A program made the position numbers and the translations under genes. This document shows positions 30,891 to 42,786 of a stretch of 64,000 nucleotides of DNA, in pieces. Origin of the DNA: Patagioenas fasciata. Its lineage: Eukaryota > Chordata > Aves > Columbiformes > Columbidae. The stretch lies in contig NC_092520.1 of NCBI RefSeq assembly GCF_037038585.1, positions 7,456,501 to 7,520,500 on the forward strand, read 5' to 3'. Each line of letters begins with the position of its first letter. The first letter of the stretch is position 1. Under the pieces are notes generated by a model. It made no database searches, had not been told where the DNA came from, and worked only from the letters and a program-made list of their open reading frames with translations.

Positions 30891-33699
30891 CAAGTATCAA
30901 GTCTAGGTAAGCTTTGGTCTTTCAGGATTTCTCCCTAAGGAAGTGAACCACAGCTCTGTAGTCTTCCTGCAAAGCCTGACCTTGCTGCGAGAGATCATAC
31001 TATCTCATTTTCTGCCTGACTTAGCTATGCTGCAATTCTTCCCAGTGAAAAATAGTCCAGTTCCCATTATTAGCAGAGTAAAAGTTCTCCCTGCTGTCCT
31101 GAAGTAGACATCTTAAGGATACCTCTAGGCTTTACCCACTGCTTTGGCTCAGGCCTCCGTTGGATTTCCTGCACATGGGAAACTGAATGCCATTGAAGAT
31201 GCCACGACTAGACAAGCACCCAGAGCCCAGCAAATGTGACACAGACCTAGGGGCAGCCTTTCCCTTTTGGGGGCACTGCTGGAGGCCAGAGGACACAGCT
31301 GTGGAATCTCAGATCATTCCCAAATGATGCCCAGGGCTAGGCTACTGCACCAAGCCCTCGATATGCGCTCGCTGTGCCTTCGGTGTGGACACCGAGTGCA
31401 AAGAGGGACACCAAAGTTAGAGGGAGCAAAATCCCACCCGAGTTTTAGTTCCCTCTTCGGCCAAGGAGATTTGTGTCCTGCATCCCCAGAGCCGAGACCT
31501 AGTGGCAGCGTTCTCCAGACAGGTCTTTGTAGCTAGCGCAGTGAAGAGCAAATACTGGGGCTAAAGGACCATTTTTCTTCTTTTTGTTTTCTTTAATGTT
31601 TCTCTTTCTTGTTGTAACCGTCCCCATTTGGCAAGGTTCAAGACGTACGAGGTAAAGTACTTATTTAAAGAAGTTTTGATATTTGAAAAAGAAAGATGTG
31701 TCTCGTGTTTGTTAATTGCAAGCACTCACTTTTCCTTTAGGAAATGATAGTAATACATGACATTTTTAAATAATACGAGACATCTTCTCAAATGGAGATC
31801 TATTGAAAAATGAGTTATCCACAGGAAACGGAACAATAGTGTCCCGTATATTGAGATGCTGAAAGCAACAGGTTGTGCCCATAGCAAAATGCCTGAGTGC
31901 AGCTAATTCATTGTGCAGAACTGGGTTCCCACTGCAGAAATTTAAAAAGCACCAAAAACCACCAAATACATGACAGGACTTTGTGTGCTATCATTTGAAA
32001 CAACACAGTTTAATTTGAAGACCAATCCTTTTATTACGTGCTTTCATTTTATAATAAAGCATATGTCTCTATAATACACATTCATACACCAAAATGCCAC
32101 TGTACTACAAGGCTTTTCTGTGTCACACTCACATTCAGGTGAACTGCATCACAGACCATTCGCTGCCTCCATTGGGATTGTTCTTCCGTTCAAACCTGCA
32201 CAAGTTGACCTTGCAGGCTCTTCAGGACTCCCGCTTCGATGAGTTTTACTGATTTTCCTGAGTTTGTTTTTTACAGGCCTCAAAGCAAGTTTCTCTTGAG
32301 CGCTGCCAGGCTGAGGAGCGATGCCGCAATAGAGTGAACACGCGTGGATGCATCCTCATTCCAGAATACCTGTCCAGTCAACCCTGGAAAAGCTCTCAGC
32401 TTGCCTCTGGGATGTAGCTCCACAGACACATTCTTTCAAAGTCAGCGAGATGGGTGCAAAGGACCAGCATCGCCATAGCGACACACGGCCCATCCAGATG
32501 CTCCGATGTTAACGCCGTATGGAAATCATTTCAACGTTTGCTAGCAGTTTTCTCCAGCCTGGAGAAGATGACTTCCAGTGTCCATTCTACTACCTGCAGG
32601 AAATTCTTGCAGCTCGGTACGTGCCTTTTGCAGCATGTGCAGCTGGGTACTAGGAAAAGTGCAGTGACAGGAGCCTTTGGAATGTACTTTCTGCTCTTGC
32701 TAGGGACAGCACAGTGGGGCTTGGACAACACCAGTCCATGCATTTGGCTGACACGTTACCATCTTTCCCCACAGCAGTTCTTCATGTGTCCTGCACACAT
32801 GCACTTGTCCTGACCCAAGAAAAGCAATGGCTGCTCCCTTCTTGAATGGAGCAAGTTGGTTCAGCATCGGTCTGCCGAGAATGAGTAGCTGGAAATCAAA
32901 CCTGGAGGGTTTGACAGAATGGAAGACGCCAGCCAGCGTGTCCACATGTCCCCCCAGGTGACAGGCACCACCGTGCGTAACGCACTCCACCTATCCGGAA
33001 GTTCACATGCCAGCTCCCCACCTTGGAGAGATGTTCCAGCTGGTGGGCACCTGCTCACGGAGCTGATGGGTGAGCCAGCAAGGCCTCCTGCCAGGGCTGG
33101 GCTGGGTCTGGGGGCCACGCGGGGCTGCTCTGGCTTAGCGCTGCACGAGTGGAATGTGCCGGCCAGAGCAGGAGGGCGCGCTGCCTCTCTCCTCGCCTGC
33201 GCCGAGGTGGTGCCGGGGCCGCATCGTGCTCCTGGAAGCCCAGGTGTCAGAGCTCATCCAGGAAATCCAAGGAGCTACAAGGACAGAGTCAGAAAGAACT
33301 GATGAAACAGTGAAGGCAAGAAGAGCCATGACTTAGTAGCCTGTTTTTTGGGAAGACCAATGAAAAAGAGTCACCCACCCACTACAGTTTTGCCTTGGCC
33401 CCTTCTCAACGCCCGCCCTTCTCGGTGTCTACAGCCACTTGGAACAAATCCTTGCTGTGTCTTTGGCATTCAGACAACATGAAAACTGCACACGCTGGAG
33501 CGATATGTTTCTCCTGACATACACGTTCCCCCAAGGGCAGGTGTATGCTGCCTGTCTGGGGCCATCTCTGGGCACCTCACCAATATTTCCTGTGTTGAGA
33601 GCAGCGGTCAGAGCTTTGAAATAGAGTCAGCGGACTCTGCTGCTACACACCTGGGCTCCTCGTTCTTCTTGCCTGCTTGGATTTCCTGTTGCCCGTCTC

Positions 33700-36476
33700 T
33701 CAGTGCTCCGTTGCCAGCTTCCTCCTCTTGCTCTCAGGTTGCCCATCGCTTGGCTCTTCACGGGATGGTCTTCTCTTCCTGTCCAGCCGTGAAGAGCCTG
33801 GCAACCTTTGCATTCCATAGTACGGTTAGAAAGGTCAAGCCAGGAGAAACCTGAATCAGTCCTGCTCTTAATCAAAGCCAGCTCATCTTACCTGCTCTCC
33901 TCAGAGGTGCTACTCAGGTGTTCCCTTTCCAGAGTGACTGGAGGCACCTGCAAGGGAAATGGACAAGTGAAGATGTGACAGGGACCTATTTGCCCAATAT
34001 CTAGCTCAGCTCTGAACTTTTGCAGAGCTGCAGGCTGGAGGACCTTGCCTGTTCCTGTGGCAGCAGTCCCACCCTGTAAGGGGGGAGGATTTGTCGTCAA
34101 CCTCTTTGTGGCCCTGCCATACCTCTGAGGTAGGAGCTTCTGGCTCTGGTGCTGGCAACTCCTCGGTGGATGCACTGGGAAGCCCAGCCTCCTCCTCCTC
34201 AAAGAGTTCCTCGTGGTGGTCGATGAGGAACTCCAGCAGCTGCGTCACCTGCACACAGCAGCAAACCATTGGTTTCCAGCCCGGTGGCTGAGAATGGGTC
34301 AGACAGCCCTTCCCACCGCTGAGCCTCACTTCGCTGCAGAAGCTGCAGCTGTGGGGCTGCTCTTCCCAGCAGCTCCCCCAGCAGCGTTTGCCGAAGACGG
34401 GAGGCAGCCAGGACTGTAGCCGGCTGGCTGCTCAACACAGCGTACCTTGCCGGTCACCTGCACCAGGACGTCCAGCGGCAGCGTGTCCTCCTCCGGTGGG
34501 CTGAGGAGGTTCGGCCCCACGCAGATGGCCAGGCTGGCCGCTGTCATCCTGCTGGTGCCGGCATTGCTGCTGATGGTCTGCAGCAGGGTGAGCAGCTGCT
34601 TGAGGAGAAGCAGGTTGGGCTCGGGCAACTTGCTGGCCACGCTGAGGGAACAGGAGCACAAGGTTAATCCAGGGGACGTTGTCAACACAGATCTAAGGAG
34701 GCTGATCTCAGCCAAGCCCAGCCAAGGGAAGGCTCCCTGGCCATGCCTGGTTTACAGCAGAGGGGCTGCCTTGGCTGACATACGGCCACCTCCTTCTCTC
34801 CCTGCTCTGTTGGCAAGGGTGCCTTGGTGGAGCCACCCGCAATGTCTGCGGGCACTGCCCCAAGCAGAAAGATGCTTCTGTGGCTCTGGCAGCGCCTGCG
34901 CAGCAGCCAGGCTGCGGGCCACACTTACTCCTTCAGCCCCGCCAGCCTCTCCTCCCTGCTGGTGGTGTGCAGGGCGCTCATCCAGTCCTGGTACAGCTCT
35001 GCCTGCAGGAGCTTGGAGGGGATCTTGCGCAGGAACTCCTGCAACGGCAAGGGCTGCGGCTCAGGCTGTGCCCGCTGCCGCCGGGAGCACAGGCAGCATC
35101 CCCAGCCCAGCGCTCGGGCTGAGCAGCAGCTCCTGGCTTTGGGCTCCTGCTCTGGCAGGTGCCCGTCAGCACGGCCAGGGCCGGGAGCTGCCGGGAGCCG
35201 TGTCAGCAGGGTTCACCTTCAGGATGGCGGCCAGGAGGTGCACCGGCTGGCTTTCCAGCTGCACCGGGGCGCCGCTGTCCAAAGCCTCCCGCAGCTCCCG
35301 GGAGGCGCGCTCGCCGGGTGCCAGCCGGAAGATCCCCTCGGTGGATGGTCCGTGCTCCTGCAGGAGAGCCAGCAGGTCCTGCGGGGACAGAAGAGGACAT
35401 TGCTGGGCTGGACACACGTCCTGGGACAAGGCAACCTCCTCAGGGGCAGGACTGACTGTGGACGGGTCTGCAGCTCTCATTGGGGCAGGACAGGGATTGG
35501 CTGGAGGCTGGTGACGTGGGGAAGAGGCAGCTTTGTCCCCGAGACCCATCTCGGTTACCCTGGACTGGAACACCTCCTCTCCAGGGGAGCCAGCAGGATG
35601 TGGATGGCCTGCCTAGGGGTGCTTACCTGGATGGCCTGGGGCAGCGAGCCATCCTGGCTGCAGAGAGCTGCCAGGGGCCGGCCAAACAGAACCCCCGTGG
35701 TGCCAGAGCCTGATGGCTCGGCAGCCTCTGCTGCGTCCGAGGTCCTTCTCCGTGAGAAGGGCCAGGGCAGCCACCTCCTCCTCCTGCTGGTCCCACCTGG
35801 TGCCAAGGAGAAGAGAGCAAAGAGCTATGGAGAAGAAATGCCAGGCAAGCTCTCCTTGACAGTCTCAGTGCTCTTCCCCCACCACCGTGTGCAGGGGAAA
35901 AGCATCATTTGGGAGCAAGGGACCCTGGGGGCTCAGCTCCCTCCTGCCACAGAGCCGTGGTACGGACGTGCCCTGCGGGAAGGGCAGCAGCAGCCCCATT
36001 TCGACAAGAGTGTCCGTCTGGGAGAGGAGGAGAGAAGGGCCGTCCTGCCCCCCATCTTCCCCAAACTCACCAGCCGAGCGGCCAACTCCACCTTCGCTGC
36101 TGGAGGAGACCAGAGGTGGTGGCTGCTGCTCTGCACCAGCCTGCAAGAAACGTGCTGCGCTCACTGAACAGCCCTGCAGCAGAAATGGCCCCCGGCATCC
36201 TGCATCATGCCCCGGCCACGTGTGAGAGATGTGGATGGCCCAGATTGCATCCCGAGCGATTCTCACCTTTGCCCGGCTCTGCCGGAGCAGTGGCTGGCCA
36301 GATGGCGGGACAGGCACGCACTGCTGCACGGGCTCAGGGTCATCCCTGCAGAGCAGAGCAGAGCAGACGGTGTCGGGCATGAGCAAAGCGGCTGCTGCGG
36401 GGTCTGCCTGTGCTGGGCTGTCCCCAAGACGTGGGGGATCTTACCTGGGCTCGCGGCAGCAGTTCACCTGGCCCAT
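33700..36476 (-). CDS. TAGAP: TAGAP-like Rho GTPase-activating protein, array copy 2
   Basis: Same ten-exon model as copy 1: 36445-36476, 36267-36345, 36071-36173, 35627-35796, 35217-35378, 34929-35038, 34446-34641, 34123-34248, 33892-33947, 33700-33805. No stop or frameshift was seen and splice sites are kept. Differences from copy 1 by eye: Glu9 for Gly9, Ala51, Thr286 and Ser325 for Leu325. Arg146 is kept and Ser255 is shared. The upstream e1 flank carries a variant block shared with copy 4 but not with copies 1, 3 and 5. Confidence 0.8.
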
Positions 36477-36808
36477 CCCGGTGAAGACAGTAGACCTGTC
36501 ACACTGGGTACACAAGTGATCTTCGAGATCCTGCCCAGCAGGCAGTAGAAAGGCTCCCAAAGGGCGCCCAAGTGCCGAGGATCGCTGCTGGGGAAGAGCT
36601 GGGCTCTGCCCCGTGCCGCTCCCTGTTGGCACAGAACCGTTGCCGGGCCAGCGCCGGGTCAACACAGCATGGCATTCTAACCGCCGGGGTGGGGGAGGGG
36701 CGCTGGGGGTCTCCCCAGGATGCCCACATCTCTCGTCCTGGGGAAGCCAGAGCTGGGCACAGCACTGCAGGCTGTAGCTCTCCACTGAAACCACTGTCTG
36801 TCAACTGA

Positions 36809-39723
36809 ATGCTGGAGACATATAGTCCATCAATAAGTTTACAAATGTCCAGGTAGAAGTGGTGTTGGCCCTCTCAAGGAAAACTGGAGAGGAGTTTGGC
36901 TTTGCCGGCTGCAATAGCCAGAGCAGCTGCATTGCTGCCTTCTTGAGTGAGCAGCTGTCTGCGCAGCTCCAGGTTTTCACGGATTCAGAGCAGGGAATGT
37001 CTCAATACCATCCATTCATGATATTCACGTCTCTTTGGTCAAAAACACACCAGGTCTCCAGTACCCTTCAGCTTCCTATGCGGTCAATAAAATGTGGTCA
37101 CGTTCAGCGAGAGAGACTTTCTTCGAATCCTGGGAGTCTGACCATGCTCTTTCTTTCATTTGTGCCATTTTGCGGCCTCAGACTGGACCTCTTTTGTTGT
37201 TATTTGGGGTACCTTGCCCCTTGACTCCTCATACGAGTATTTGGTCTTAATCAACAGCTGTCGTGGGACAGGTAACTTGTCCAAACCATCCTGCCAATCT
37301 TCTAGCTTGGGCAGGGGATACGTCAGTGTCTTCTTCCCCGTCCCTGTCCTTTCTCACGGCTTCTTACACCCCTGTTCCGACTGGTCATCCTCTGCTCGCA
37401 TTAGTCTTTCACACAACTCTTCCCTAGGTTAGCAGATATTCGCCCTTCATTCTTCTAATCGCAGCTGCAACGTTTTAACTAGATCTCATACAGGTGCAAT
37501 AGACTGGCTTTCGGTGTAACGTTGTTGTTCTTTCTCTTGTGCCGCAGCCATCAAGGCTGCACCTGACACTGCACACACCATAGATTTTCCTTTGCCCTTT
37601 TGCCCCTGAGCCTTGGGCCGCAAGACAGGAATTGGGTCAACAGGTAATTGTCAGTTATGCCAGTTTTTCTGAGTCCAGTCCAACCCCGGTGGTGAGAGCT
37701 TGGAGTTCTGATCCTCCAAAAAGTAAAGAAGTATTTAGGATGGTTTTCTATCTTTTCAGACTATGGGAGTGCTCTTCTAGAGGGGTGCTGTTGTGTATTG
37801 ATAAGGATCATGGCCAAAACATTGTGGCCAAAATAGTCCATGCAGTCACATGAGATGACACATTCAGTATAGGGTGAGCCGCTCTATACATTTCACCGAC
37901 AAGCTAATGAGCAACAGCCCAGGCCAGCTGGCCGATTCCGGAGGTGGGGAATGAGCTGGAGGGCACATAGCCACATCTTCTGATGTGCCCAGCTTGGCAA
38001 ACAAAGGAGAAAAGCTGAGACCCTTCAACATGGCCCGACACTTGTCGAGACTTCTCGATCTTTTCCAATCACCTCTTCCTCCCCCAGACTCTCCTCTACT
38101 TGGAGAGCTATAAAAAAGCTCACCTAAAACAGCACTGACAGGGAACCCACCACCCTGAGGACCCTCCGCCCACCAGCCTCGCCGCGGGAACCGGACCAGG
38201 CACCGGAGGACGCTGCGCTCCTGAACTACAAACCCCAGCATCCTCATCGCGGGACACCGGAGGCCGTACACCGTCATACGAGTCTCATCCTCCACACTGT
38301 GGAGCCGTGGCAGTGGCTGGATTCCTCACCCTTTTCTTTCTTCCTTTCTCTCTGCTCTTTCCCTCTCTCCTTTTTTCTATATCCCTGTTTCTTTGTCTCT
38401 TCTTCCAGGAGCGGTGATACATCACTCTCTTTCTCACTCTCTTATAGCTTAGTTTCCTTCCCTCTCTACCACTCTCTTTCTCTCTTTTCCTTTTGAACAT
38501 ATAAGAGTAACACAATCTTAAGATTTGCTGTTGGGTTCTTGTTAAATTTTGTGTTGGAGCAGCTAACAGTTGCCAATACATTGCTTGTAGAAGGACTTTT
38601 TGCTGTTATACTTTTGCCAAGCCACTATTCGCTGTAACTAGTACTCCAACACGTACTTCTCGTAAAACTCAGACTTGAACTGGACCCCCGGAGTGACTGT
38701 CTGCCATTCGCTTCGCATAACCGCGCAGACTTAACCCAGAGTTCACGCACGCCTGGTCTCACCTGTTGAGTAAGGGCGCATGTCGCATTTAGAGTTAGCT
38801 CACCTCATCTCTTTGGAAGGGACAGGCACCTTACTTTAGTCAGCTTTGCTGCCCCAATCCCCTCCTTGAGAGGTATCTTGCATAGTTAGGCTTCTTACCC
38901 GTGGGCATTTAGGGGAAGCATTTGACTTTTCCCTCTCACAGAAGCAAGCGTCCCAAGGAGACAGGACCTCTGTGAATGCTGTTGTGTTCAGAGGTGGAAT
39001 TTGGCAGCAGCTAAACCCCCTTGCATTGCAGCTTCTCCTCAGTATATTACTGAGGGGTGGGGGCGGCTGAGCTGAACTTCAGAGTGATGCCCAATCTGAT
39101 GGCACGCAACAGGCATATTTAAAAGTTTAACACTTTCTGGACACTTCCAACATTAAGCGCCTCTGTCTGTGACAGCAATGGAAACATCACGATTTGGAGG
39201 ACCGTGATTAAAGGTGATTGCTAAGGCTGGAACTAAGGCACAATGGAGGCCCAATGTCAGGAAAGTGCCAAAACTTCAATACAACATTTTGTAAGAGAAG
39301 GAAAGAGAGAGCAAGAGAGAGCCACCATGGTGGATCACGCAATGTCCCGCATGACTGTTGTCTTCTTCTCCTGGAGACGGGTGGTGGGAGGAGAGTCCCG
39401 GGTGGGAAGCGCCTGTCGTGGGTTTTCAGAGTCTCCACCTCCGGGAGGATCTGTGGCTCCTGCTACGTCTGCACCGTCCATGAACGTTGTGGCACTGCGC
39501 ACGTGTAGAGCATCCAGACAACACACGGACACCGTCCACGCCAGGACCGCGTGGTACGTGCAACTTTGGAGCTCATGGGCTGAGCAGCCAGAGCGGTCCC
39601 AGTCGCCGGGAGATCCCCGGACCTCTGGGGGACCAACTCCTGTCCTCGTTTCAGTGTATCAGGAAGCAGGGACTGCTGTGGTTTCCATTGAGCCCAATGT
39701 CTATTGACTGAATGCTGGAGACA
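36809..39723 (-). mobile_element. LTR/endogenous-retrovirus-like segment, unit 2
   Basis: Counterpart of the unit 1 segment without the CR1 insertion. The empty insertion site reads ggca|cctt at 38,828/38,829. The same broken frames are present and no intact viral gene. Confidence 0.4.
38225..38243. promoter_or_regulatory. ZNF143/Staf-type motif, unit 2 (one base changed)
   Basis: Same place as the unit 1 motif but ending GCATCC instead of GCATGC, which touches the conserved end of the element. Confidence 0.4.
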
Positions 39724-39741
39724 GGGCCTTGTCCTTGAAAT

Positions 39742-39976
39742 GACTTTCAATAGCACCCAGGATCATCCTCGCCATCACTTTCCCAGAAACCGAGGTTAGA
39801 CTAGGAGTTCTGTTCTTCCCAGAGACTTCCCTCACGCCCTTCTGATACACTGGACGAGCACTGCGGAGCTTCCAGTCGGCAGGGACCTGCCCATATTCCC
39901 AGACCTTTGCAAGATGATGGCAAAGGGTCCTGCCGTGACACCTGCAGAATCCTTCAACTCAAAGGACCGGGAACCC
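39742..39976 (-). mobile_element. CR1: Old CR1 ORF2 fragment at the right end of unit 2
   Basis: Counterpart of 30656-30890, joined to the same LTR-like start. Confidence 0.78.
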
Positions 39977-42786
39977 CAAGTATCAAGTCTAGGTAAGCTT
40001 TGGTCTTTCAGGATTTCTCCCTAAGGAACTGAACCACAGCTCTGTAGTCTTCCTGCAAAGCCTGACCTTGCTGCGAGAGATCATACTATCTCATTTTCTG
40101 CCTGACTTAGCTATGCTGCAATTCTTCCTAGTGAAAAACAGTCCAGTTCCCATTATTAGCAGAGTAAAAGTTCTCCCTGCTGTCCTGAAGTAGACATCTT
40201 AAGGATACCTCTAGGCTTTACCCACTGCTTTGGCTCAGGCCTCCGTTGGATTTCCTGCGCATGGGAAACTGAATGCCATTGAAGATGCCACGACTAGACA
40301 AGCACCCAGAGCCCAGCAAATGTGACACACACCTAGGGGCAGCCTTTCCCTTTTGAGGGCACTGCTGGAGGCCAGAGGACACAGCTGTGGAATCTCAGAT
40401 CATTCCCAAATGATGCCCAGGGCTAGGCTACTGCACCAAGCCCTCGATATGCGCTCGCTGTGCCTTCGGTGTGGACACCGAGTGCAAAGAGGGACACCAA
40501 AGTTAGAGGGAGCAAAATCCCACCCGAGTTTGAGTTCCCTCTTCGGCCAAGGAGATTTGTGTCCTGCATCCCCAGAGCCGAGACCTAGTGGCAGCGTTCT
40601 CCAGACAGGTCTTTGTAGCTAGCGCAGTGAAGAGCAAATACTGGGGCTAAAGGACCATTTTTCTTCTTTTTGTTTTCTTTAATGTTTCTCTTTCTTGTTG
40701 TAACCATCCCCATTTGGCAAGGTTCAAGACGTACGAGGTAAAGTACTTATTTAAAGAAGTTTTGATATTTGAAAAAGAAAGATGTGTCTCGTGTTTGTTA
40801 ATTGCAAGCACACACTTTTCCTTTAGGAAATGATAGTAATACATGACATTTTTAAATAATACGAGACATCTTCTCAAATGAAGATCTAGTGAAAAATTAG
40901 TTATCCACAGGAAACGGAACAATAGTGTCCCGTATATTGAGATGCTGAAAGCAACAGGTTGTGCCCATAGCAAAATGCCTGAGTGCAGCTAATTCATTGT
41001 GCAGAACTGGGTTCCCACTGCAGAAATTTAAAAAGCACCAAAAACCACCAAATACATGACAGGACTTTGTGTGCTATCATTTGAAACAACACAGTTTAAT
41101 TTGAAGACCAACCCTTTTATTACGTACTTTCATTTTATAATAAAGCATATGTCTCTATAATACACATTCATACACCAAAATGGCCACTGTACTACAAGGC
41201 TTTTCTGTGTCACCCTCACATTCAGGGGAACTGCATCACAGACCATTCACTGCCTCCATTGGGATTGTTCTTCCGTTCAAACCTGCACAAGTTGACCTTG
41301 CAGGCTCTTCGGGACTCCCGCTTCAATGAGTTTTACTGATTTTCCTGAGTTTGTTTTTTACAGGTCTCAAAGCAAGTTTCTCTTGAGCGCTGCCAGGCTG
41401 AGGAGCGACGCCGCAATAGAGTGAACACGCGTGGATGCATCCTCATTCCAGAATACCTGTCCAGTCAACCCTGGAAAAGCTCTCAGCTTGCCTCTGGGAT
41501 GTAGCTCCACAGACACATTCTTTCAAAGTCAGCGAGATGGGCGCAAAGGACCAGCATCGCCATAGCGACACACGGCCCATCCAGATGCTCCGATGTTAAC
41601 GCCGTATGGAAATCATTTCAACGTTTGCTAGCAGTTTTCTCCAACCTGGAGAAGATGACTTCCAGTGTCCATTCTACTACCTGCAGGAAATTCTTGCAGC
41701 TCGGTACGTGCCTTTTGCAGCATGTGCAGCTGGGTACTAGGAAAAGTGCAGTGACAGGAGCCTTTGGAATGTACTTTCTGCTCTTGCTAGGGACAGCACA
41801 GTGGGGCTTGGACAACACCAGTCCATGCATTTGGCTGACACGTTACCATCTTTCCCCACAGCAGTTCTTCATGTGTCCTGCACACATGCACTTGTCCTGA
41901 CCCAAGAGAAGCAATGGCTGCTCCCTTCTTGAATGGAGCAAGTTGGTTCAGCATCGGTCTGCCGAGAATGAGTAGCTGGAAATCAAACCTGGAGGGTTTG
42001 ACAGAATGGAAGACGCCAGCCAGCGTGTCCACATGTCCCCCCAGGTGACAGGCACCACTGTGCGTAACGCACTCCACCTATCCGGAAGTTCACATGCCAG
42101 CTCCCCACCTTGGAGAGATGTTCCAGCTGGTGGGCACCTGCTCACGGAGCTGATGGGTGAGCCAGCAAGGCCTCCTGCCAGGGCTGGGGTGGGTCTGGGG
42201 GCCACGCGGGGCTGCTCTGGCTTAGCGCTGCACGAGTGGAATGTGCCGGCCAGAGCAGGAGGGCGCGCTGCCTCTCTCCTCGCCTGCGCCGAGGTGGTGC
42301 CGGGGCCGCATCGTGCTCCTGGAAGCCCAGGTGTCAGAGCTCATCCAGGAAATCCAAGGAGCTACAAGGACAGAGTCAGAAAGAACTGATGAAACAGTGA
42401 AGGCAAGAAGAGCCATGACTTAGTAGCCTGTTTTTTGGGAAGATCAATGAAAGAGAGTCACCCACCCACTACAGATTTGCTTTGGCCCCTTCTCAACGCC
42501 TGCCCTTCTCGGTGTCTACAGCCACTTGGAACAAATCCTTGCTGTGTCTTTGGCATTCAGACAACATGAAAACTGCACACGCTGGAGCGATATGTTTCTC
42601 CTGACATACATGTTCCCCCAAGGGCAGGTGTATGCTGCCTGTCTGGGGCCATCTCTGGGCACCTCACCAATATTTCCTGTGTTGAGAGCAGCGGTCAGAG
42701 CTTTGAAATAGAGTCAGCGGACTCTGCTGCTACACACCTGGGCTCCTCGTTCTTCTTGCCTGCTTGGATTTCCTGTTGCCCGTCTC

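Larger units (their letters stand above)
19891..31061. repeat. Tandem array unit 1 (11,171 bp, carries CR1 insertion)
   Basis: First of five head-to-tail units. Recognisable landmarks recur in the same order and spacing in each unit. Without the 2,082-bp CR1 insertion it would be about 9,089 bp, like the others. It contains one complete TAGAP-like gene on the minus strand, the LTR-like segment, and the CR1 reverse-transcriptase fragment at the right end. Identity to the other units is very high by eye and no alignment was run. Confidence 0.97.
31062..40147. repeat. Tandem array unit 2 (9,086 bp)
   Basis: Second unit, same order of parts as unit 1 but with an empty CR1 site at 38,828/38,829. 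The TAGAP-like gene is at 33700-36476. The boundary was set where similarity to the sequence left of unit 1 ends ('ttcccattattagcagag'). Confidence 0.97.
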